In this document: positions 56,552-64,000 of the stretch, piece after piece
How the letters are laid out: each line of letters begins with the position of its first letter
How positions within the stretch are numbered: the first letter of the stretch is position 1
Origin: Patiria miniata
Lineage: Eukaryota > Echinodermata > Asteroidea > Valvatida > Asterinidae
Assembly: GCF_015706575.1 (NCBI RefSeq)
Contig: NW_024037067.1
Location: 5,394,884 to 5,458,883, forward strand
Direction: 5' to 3'
Length of the DNA stretch: 64,000 bases
The notes under the pieces: generated by a model
What the model was told of the DNA's origin: nothing
What the model saw: only the letters and a program-made list of their open reading frames with translations
The model's database searches: none
Translations under genes and position numbers: made by a program

Positions 56552-57619
56552 TGTTACGAACTTGCAACTAAAAGTAAAACACAGAAAAGCTAACGTTAAA
56601 AGTTAACTTGAAAAAGACGTCGCCTGCTTTCGGCCGCTGGATTTCGAGCCGAATTACACAACGATTCGATGAATTCCTAAAAACAAATAGTTCTCAGACA
56701 ACTGCTTTTAGAAAACGCCGAAAACCGTTATTGTTTTGCACTTTCAGCTTTGAATCATCATACTTGACCAATTTTGTTGAGAAAATGACTTTAAAAAGGG
56801 ATTTTCTAGAGAAATTTTGTAAAATGTGGGGCGCGTATGAATAAGTACGGCGTCAGTGATTTCCATAGAGATGAACTTTGAGCCGTGCCCTACTTTCAGA
56901 ATGCAAACAATCGACGCGACCACGTGATTTTGTTTACATCACAAAGCGAAGTACATACAGCGGGCACGTGTAGAGAATTCGGGCCTTCTATTTTCATGGT
57001 CATTTTTTTTTAAATAACGATTTGTGTACCAAAGTACGAAATCGGATATATACAATAGATTGTTAACATAGAGCATGGAGACCAGATAAACTTAAAGATG
57101 CGTTTCCCACATTAATTCTACCTCGATTTTTTTTTCAATTGCTATTTTCCTAGCAATAACAATACTGAAAAACAAAATCCACCGACGTTTAGTTATTGAA
57201 TTATTTCTTCACGATTGGCTGCCAGACATGCCGTGTTATTTGTGCACAAAATGAAAACCTTTTTTTTCAGTGGGTTAAGGTTGCACCGAGATGCCCAAAA
57301 TCGGAAGTAGGTTTTTTTGTTTTAAACAAAACATACAAATTGAAAATTCGTAAAAAAAAAAAAAAAAAAAAGCCACACTTTTTTTTAAGAGCATGGGGTG
57401 TACATCTTTAATGGAACAGAAACAACTTTAATGGAACAAAAACAGCATACTCGTTGTCTACCATTAAACTACTCCTTTAGCTTTTCAGTATCGCTTGACG
57501 GTAGTAGACTCGATCTTGCGATTGAATTGCAAGGATGTAACGATACAACCCTGATAATCAAGAAACCTTTTAAAAACACACACACACACAATTAAAGTAC
57601 CGAACAGACAAATTGATCA
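56552..57619. other. IQCK upstream region and NERD gene downstream spacer
   Basis: The IQCK promoter should lie within the first few hundred bases. The string GATTTCCATAGAGATGAAC at 56858-56876 weakly resembles an RFX X-box. Farther right is AT-rich with a poly(A) run of 20 at about 57352 and a CA repeat near 57580. A 78-codon open frame at 56608-56844 has no support. Confidence 0.4.
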
Positions 57620-59861
57620 TTATCAATACTGTTATTTATTCCGTCCAAATAAATAACTTTGTACAAAAAACACACAAATCCTAAAAGTGAAATCCTCACG
57701 TTTATTTACAGAATCATTACATTTTTAAAACTAATTTTTTGTACATGGAATCCAATAACGGTGCCTTCCGTATAAATAGCAATGCAAGAGTAACAGAATT
57801 TGTCCTGTCTTCAAAAGTGCTCATTTTTTTAAAATCAACTTTTTTGCAACATTTCCAGAAAAAAGAACCTGTGATAAGTTAAACATGAAATCAATAAATA
57901 AATATGGCAAGACAAGAAAAAGAAGCCAAATTGGAACTGAAAAACAAATTCCTGGATGTAAGATCAAACCTACTTTAGCACAAAGAACAAAGAATACAGG
58001 TGTCATGACAATGCTTCAATCTTCTTAAGCCACAAAATACCCTGCTTATACCAATGAAAAATGCCATATTGTCCTGAAATACTTTCAGTGATATTCAACA
58101 GTTGAATTGCATGACGGATTACATTTCAAAATTGTCATCAAATATTCTAAAGATATGTCAAAATACTGGTGCTTTTTCGGTTCGAAATGCTTGAACTCAC
58201 AAACAATTGGGTATTGCTCTTTCAATTTCTGTATGTGTTACTGAGCAAGTAATTCAATGTCGTTGTTGTCCCCTTTTTTGCCATGCTTCAAAAATATACT
58301 TTAACAATTTTTATAAAACTACATTTCATATTCACTAATTAACTATTGCATCTGAGGTACATATGTATTCTAATGAAAATATCTATCAGGATTGTTTTTT
58401 GGTTTTCAAATTTATTAAATGTTCTCAAATAATGTTGTACCGACTTTACGGTCAATTACACGGCCTAGACTAGAAAAATACAATCTTGATTACTCAAGAA
58501 AAATTTCATGTTCATTTTAACAAAGCACCTACAGAAACAAACTCTTGATTTGTTTTCCGACACATTTTCACTGAATCCTCGACTATGAAATCCACATCAT
58601 CTGAATTTTCTTTTTAACATGTTAAAACAGAAAGCACAACATTAACATAACTTGTTACTCATTACAACCATCACACATTAGTGAATACTTTACGATCCTA
58701 AAATCTAAAGTATGAAAACATGGCTCATTCACACCGATAAAAAAAAACATTCAAAACTGTCTACATATTTTTAAATATTTACAAATCTAATGGAGAAAAT
58801 TATTTAAAATTCAAACGCCTCAAAATGATAACCCCCGAAATCTCAAATACCCGGCACACATGTACGCACACACAACCTACACACCACTGAAACACTCCCT
58901 ATCAAATACATTTTCGAAAAATACAAAGTCCAATGCAGGGCAATTTTTCTTAACTCTCAACCCCAAACAATCACAGTGAAAACTAGAACACCTCAATTAA
59001 GGTACAAACTTATCAGTGCGTTCCTAACAATTCATTTTGCTAGCACATTTCGCGACCAGGCCACTACGTCTTATTATTAAAACAAATTTGAATAATTTCC
59101 ATTTCTTTTTGCAGGTAAGCTTAAAGTTTATCAGCATATCGGCAGAATCCTATTTTAAAAATTTCTGCATTTTGCCACGAAAAAAAATTCAATTTGAGTG
59201 CCCAAAGAAGATTGCAAAAGCGAACTGGAGAATAAATTTGGATGAGCACAGACATTGAATATAAAAATGAAAAGTATATAAAAAAAAAAAAATATGAAAA
59301 AAATGGTTCAGCAAAAAAGATTTTTGAATTAACAGTAATAATATTACAAAATAAATTTGGAATAAATACAAAATGTCAGCAATGGCAGGTTTGATGGGCA
59401 ACAAATCACCTCATTGTACCATCATTTTTGGCTTCTTTTTTTTTTATATTGCCCCACAAAAATCTAAAAGTATAAGTCCCCTCAAAGAAATCCATATCAA
59501 CAATAAATGAACACTGACATTAAGGACTGTGATGAGGATGATGTTACGTCCCAACTATGGTAATGGTCCCAACTATAGTTGGGGAAGTCCCAACTGTAGT
59601 TGGGACAATCCTAACTGTAGTTGGTATTGTCCCATCTTCATTAGTTTTTCTGGGAAATCCCCTCATAAAGTGTTCTCAAAATGTTCTCCCGTTCTGATAT
59701 GATATGCTCAATTCGACACATAAAATAAGCACAAAAATGTTATCAACAATTTGTTTGCCCAACTTTTCTTGGCTTGCATGGTGTCCTACATATGCCAAAG
59801 GAAATCAGTTCAGTGCTCAGAAATAAAAAAAATCCCCTCAAAATTGCTCAGAACACCCTTT
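57620..59861 (-). other. Probable long 3' UTR of the NERD-domain gene
   Basis: AATAAA on the minus strand (TTTATT at 57635-57640) would end a 2.2 kb untranslated region after the stop codon at 59862. The region is AT-rich, has no coding exon, and holds the palindromic minisatellite at 59548-59635. Confidence 0.5.
59548..59635. repeat. Palindromic minisatellite (CCCAACTATAGTTGGG type), array 1
   Basis: About four units of CCCAACT(A/G)TAGTTGGG separated by short spacers lie in the NERD gene 3' UTR. Each unit is its own reverse complement. A second array is at 63014-63148. Confidence 0.85.
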
Positions 59862-62800
59862 TTAGATGCTGAGATTGATCGACTGGATGTCATTGGCCGG
59901 TATCTTGGAGTCCTCCTGGTCCCCTGCCACTCGGAAAGTGATCTCGGCATTGTACGGGATGGTTACCGATCCACAACTGGTGCCCCACAGCCAGCTACCT
60001 CCACAGCGTTTATGCATGGTGACCACAACCTAAAAAAAAAAAAAAATAACGGTGTGCCGCTGATATTCATATACAGAGCAAAGTACACATCAATGCTTTT
60101 GTAAGCAATAATTAATATAATTTTCTAGGATGGTTGAAGAGTGCTGGTGGAGATATTTTTGGGAGTAAAGGATGCCAGTGTTTCAGCCTTGAGAGACAGC
60201 CCCAAATATGTTTGATTCTGATGAGTCCAATTATTTACAATCGAAAATTCAGATAAGTAAAATCAAAATTGGCAATTGTCAAGTTTGGGAACCCTTTCCG
60301 TATAAGACAACGAAATAAATTGCAAGTCTTCAACTGTTAGAAATGGGTAAGAGTGGCGCATTTTTCTTTCAAAGTACTGTTCAAAACGATAAAAACAATA
60401 AAGTCCCAAGGACCTTGTTATAAAGGTGTTCAACTGTATCATGGTGGTTTTACAAAGTGGGAAATTCTAAAGGCCATTTAAAAAATAAATAGGAAAACTT
60501 GTATTTGGAAGGGAACCTTTCATATTAAGGTAGGACAGAATGAACAACAAGGATAAAATATTGGATGAAATTATGACCTGAAAATATTATTTTTTTTAAG
60601 AATAAATGCAGAACTGAAGTATGTCATTGTTACTATGTACCTGTGGTGAATAGCCAAGCACTGCCCATAATGAAGAGACTGATGCATTGCGCTGGTGGCT
60701 GAACTCCAATGTTCCAGTCTCCTCGCGATTTGGAGAAAAGTGGGCACTACCCTTGAAGTCGCCTGAAAAACAAAAACAATACAAGGTTACATCAACTGGA
60801 TTGATTTTGTCAACAGAATAAATTCAATACAGCAGTGACTTTCATTAGCTAGAATCAATGATTAATTTCTAAAATAGGGAAACTTGCATTACTTTCGGGT
60901 CTAAACAGTTTAACAGGCTAAACAGCATCTAACTAGAGCTCTTTCATTTCCTTACATACTGGGTTATGTGAATAACTCATGATTGTTTTGTTTCAACCAA
61001 TTCTAATTTCATTGCAAGTCGTTATGTCTTTACACAACGTCGTGTCTGTGCAACAATGTCGTTTTTCCTAAAACGGGCCGTACGTGAAACGCGAGTTTCA
61101 GAATGTCAAAAGGTCGTATCTCACTTAAAATAAACCGGATGTACACACAATGTCAGTGGACGTCGAGAAACGACCTTGTTGCACGGAGCGTATATGCGCG
61201 AGATACCACTTTGTTGCAGAATGGAGTTACGACCTTGTTGCACTGACGCGACGACAATCGCCTCAGCCGTAGTCATTTATAAATTGAAAACAAATTTTTC
61301 TAGATTGGCAGAGTTGATTCCAAGACTGACCATAAAGTTGTCTATCTCCATGTAGGCAGATGACGTCCCAAGTGCCGATGCTACTCAAAGCTTGCCTAGC
61401 CATCTCCATTGCACCATATGATAACTGGCCTACAGAGAGACAAGTTAAGACAAAAGAATATCTAAAATGTCTGATTGTGCACAACTAGGTAAAAAAAATT
61501 ATTGTTCTGAGTTTGTCTTTTCAAGCTTTGAAACTTTTGTTTACACCATCCATATGTCACACGCTAGTCTCTTAAAACAGTTTTTATGAATTTAACTTCA
61601 CGTATCAGCACTATCATACAAGAATATGGGCAGATTAACCGTCCTAGTCTTCTCCACTTTACAAGCCTGAAGAGTTAGCCCCCACACTTCAAATTCCTTT
61701 GAGGTAATCTTCTGTGGAGTATGGTTAAGCTCAGGGCAAGCAGGCAGATTCGTTTATGCTTCACTTTCCTCCACAGTGCTGTTTTTTTGTGCAGTGACTC
61801 TATGTGTGACACAGTTACTTTAACACTTCATATCCCTTCACCTGAAACTGACCTGCAGGGTTTAAAAGGGTTTCACATAATTGCTCTGAATATTGACTCC
61901 CCACTAAGAGCAGGGGTGTGAGTGACCACTGATAAAAATATCTGAAAACAGCTGAAAAAGTTGTAAAAAAGCTGAACTTTGGAAATCTCCTATACTTTTG
62001 TACACGGCAAGTGAGGGAAAAAGCTGAAAAAAAGCTGAAATCCAAAACAAAAAAAGGCTGAAATCAGCTTTAAAGCTGAGATTTCACACCCCTGTAAGAG
62101 GGTTATTGGCTTTCAGCCTTGCAATGGGCAACTTCAGGGGGGGAAAAAAGGAAAATTAATCAAAGTTCTGCAAAAAAATAACGATAGCGAATTTGGACTC
62201 TCACCAGTTAGAAATGAAGGAATGATTGCACTGGCCACGCTCCATCCCAACCCTTTTTCAAATGACTGCAGGAAAGCCTGGTATCGGAGTGACGACACCA
62301 CCTCCAGCTTAGAGACCAACTCGTCTTGTATCTCGATCTTCTTGTTCATGAACACGACGCGGGGATGGAAGTACTTCTCGGCCAGGCAGACGTCCTTGCG
62401 CAACAGGTGATTCCGCAAAAGTTGCGTCTTCAGTTTGAGTTCGGCGATGAGGTCATCAGATTTTTCGTCATAGGTCACGCTGGAGTTTTTGTCGGAGTAG
62501 GTGCACTTGCGATGGATCCAAGATTTGCCGTCGGAGGCCAAGGAGACCTTGCCAGACCAATACTTCACTTCGATGGTAAACAGACCGTAATCTAGATGAA
62601 GGAATAGACATTGTTGGATTGATACTTGTCAGAAATTGCAGGGAATATAAAGAATCTTTCTTGAATAGTTCTTGAAAATATGAAATCCTTCTAAGAACGT
62701 CCCGAAGCCTTGAAACCTAACAGAAATGTAATCAACAATGTTGCGTTCGAGTTCATCACAAGTCCTCCTGGCCGAACTAAGTTACAATCTGTTCAAATTA

Positions 62801-63423
62801 CTAGTGACAACAGCAGTCTCTTTTAAATTGTTCTTCCTATGGTGCTAGTGACAGGACTTTTGACTGGACTTGTGATGGACTCGACTACAACAAATTATTT
62901 AGTTTATCACAAGTCAAATCATAATGCTAAAAATTTGTTTGATGGGTTGTCACTTGGCTTTGCGATGCTACGACCCATTACTAGTGATTGAATTTTGACT
63001 GACATGCTCTTGCACCCCAACTATGGCAATTGTCCCGACTTTAGTTGGGACAGTCCCAACAATAGTTGGGGAATTCCCAACTATACTTGGGACGATCCTA
63101 TTAGTTGGGATAATCCCAACTACGGTTGGGGCGATGCCATACTTGGGCGTAACAATATCACTGACTTGCAATGACTTGATTAAGACTCTGAACCCACCAG
63201 TCAAAACCACAATATCAATTTCGTATTTCCTTGTCTGGAACCCGTCCGGCACTCGTAGACCCCGGAAGATATGTGATGAGGGTACGCCTTGTTGCCTCAG
63301 GGCATTGATGAGGTCTGTTTCCGCGGTGCGGCCGGCCTTGATGCTCTCTTCTTCAGGGTGGTTAGTGGGGGCGCTAGCCTGCTGAGCTTGCACCAAGCGA
63401 CTTGTGAGGTGGAACACGGACAT
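59862..63423 (-). CDS. NERD (nuclease-related) domain protein
   Basis: Five exons read on the minus strand: 63423-63198, 62591-62205, 61429-61331, 60762-60641 and 60029-59862 (1,002 nt, 333 residues). The NERD domain (PF08378) covers about residues 28-150. Its core is KAGRTAETDLINAL, then YEIDIVVLTDYGLFTIEVK, which gives the PD-(D/E)XK-like set Asp70, Glu83 and Lys85; all are present, so it may be catalytically competent. The core is split by intron 1 after residue 75. Residues about 150-200 are helical and partly hydrophobic (VASAIIPSFLTG, MARQALSSIGTWDVICLHG). The C-terminal ~120 residues look beta-rich (GTLEFSHQRNASVSSLWAVLG, GGSWLWGTSCGSVTIPYN, AEITFRVAG) and are not recognised. Related unnamed proteins exist in other animals. 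Biological substrate is unknown. Confidence 0.87.
61036..61257. mobile_element. Foldback MITE with GTGCAACAANGTCGT arms
   Basis: The left arm has GTCTGTGCAACAATGTCGT and the right arm the inverse ACGACCTTGTTGCACTGAC. A second internal TTGTTGCA pair is present. It lies in NERD gene intron 3. Confidence 0.6.
63014..63148. repeat. Palindromic minisatellite (CCCAACTATAGTTGGG type), array 2
   Basis: About six units lie in intron 1 of the NERD gene, 50 bp from the exon 1 donor. Both strands stay open through it (VPTIVG-type repeats), so it makes false ORF extensions. Confidence 0.85.
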
Positions 63424-63557
63424 GGTTGTGATCTGTGGGTTTTGAAGAAAAAAATAATGCTCTCCTTCAATTCTTGGTGTAAATTTAGCAAACAGTAAAG
63501 TTTGCCGATTGACAAGACCAAGAAATGTTGTAAATTAAATCATATAAAGACAACTTT

Positions 63558-63654
63558 AGTTCTACTGAGCCGAGTGGAACGCTGGAACTGCGGTGCCCTC
63601 TGGTAGTACGGAGGGCACTGCAGTCTAGTTCCAGCGCTCCATTCAGTAGAACTT
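63558..63654. repeat. Long hairpin, arms about 42 nt, upstream of the NERD gene
   Basis: AGTTCTACTGA...CGCTGGAACT...GGTGCCCTC is followed by about 10 bases and then GAGGGCACTGCAG...AGTTCCAGCGCTCC...TCAGTAGAACT. The arms pair with a few bulges. It lies 135 bp upstream of the NERD start codon. It could be a foldback element or a structured RNA. Confidence 0.75.
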
Positions 63655-64000
63655 GGCGGCAATTTTCTTCCCTTGCAAAAACACAGCTTCCCTTTTTGAA
63701 CTAAATATGAAATACGGGCAACTTCAATCGAACAACATTTATCAATATCATCCCTTTTCATTTGTATACATTTGTAGTTGTACTCACTGAAAATACGAAG
63801 AAGAAAAAAAGGGAAAACATTATACATAAAAACAGTATTTGTATTTATTTGGCAAAAATGGCAATAAAAAGAACATTATAACTTATAAGTTATATAAGCT
63901 ACATTAAGTAAAGAAAACAAGTCAGTGCCTGCCTTCAAAATATATAAAAAGCATGGCAAAGAAATTTACCAACGATATTTTTGTCAACACGTTTCAAAGA
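63655..64000. other. Right end of the window, no gene recognised
   Basis: AT-rich sequence with no supported exon. It may include the NERD gene's promoter or first non-coding exon. Confidence 0.4.

Noticed and set aside
56608..56844. 78-codon open frame upstream of IQCK
   Set aside because: The first codon is TTG, codon use is AT-driven, and no splice partner or homologue was seen.
63023..63385. Repetitive open frame with VPTIVG-type units
   Set aside because: It is a translation of the palindromic minisatellite and of the strand opposite NERD exon 1.
1..64000. Autonomous transposon, viral insertion or CRISPR-like array
   Set aside because: No transposase, reverse transcriptase, integrase or capsid-like frames were seen, and no regularly spaced direct repeats of CRISPR type; all mobile elements are short and non-coding.

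Overview
The window is eukaryotic, nuclear and AT-rich. Its genes are split by canonical GT-AG introns of about 0.2-2 kb, and it carries many short non-autonomous transposons and tRNA-derived SINEs. The five conserved multi-exon genes resemble animal proteins (four have clear human orthologues: TELO2, CCDC137, TMEM104, IQCK). The secreted-lectin expansion, the Methyltransf_FA-domain protein, and twelve copies of the palindrome TAGGCCTA suggest an invertebrate deuterostome, most likely an echinoderm. That assignment is inference; the species was not determined.

Layout. 1-11.4 kb: TELO2 on the minus strand, 15 coding exons, with its last part beyond the left edge. 12.5-16.2 kb: a three-exon secreted protein with a Methyltransf_FA domain, plus strand. 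17.8-30.2 kb: a tandem array of intronless secreted C-type lectins, plus strand: five intact genes, one truncated and frameshifted pseudogene and one 3' relic. They sit in duplicated blocks that carry shared promoter-side and downstream sequence. 33.1-36.4 kb: an ankyrin-repeat protein. 38.7-41.8 kb: CCDC137. 44.0-51.1 kb: TMEM104. 52.9-56.6 kb: IQCK, minus strand, tail to tail with TMEM104. 59.9-63.4 kb: a NERD (nuclease-related) domain protein, minus strand, with a roughly 2.2 kb 3' UTR.

The housekeeping genes are unrelated in function (PIKK chaperoning, nucleolar or chromosomal coiled-coil protein, transporter-like membrane protein, axonemal-type IQ protein, nuclease-like protein). The lectin array is the lineage-specific part. 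Its paralogues have a nearly fixed leader and N-terminal half, a strongly varied C-terminal half on the face that binds ligand in this fold, and a fixed C-terminal tail. The canonical Ca2+/sugar motifs are missing.

Non-coding content is dominated by MITE families (TTAA-target, a 9-bp target duplication Mutator type, a hAT type and several foldback types), SINEs and simple repeats. All exon models were derived by eye from reading frame and splice sites. The coding lengths of all six spliced genes add up to whole codons.
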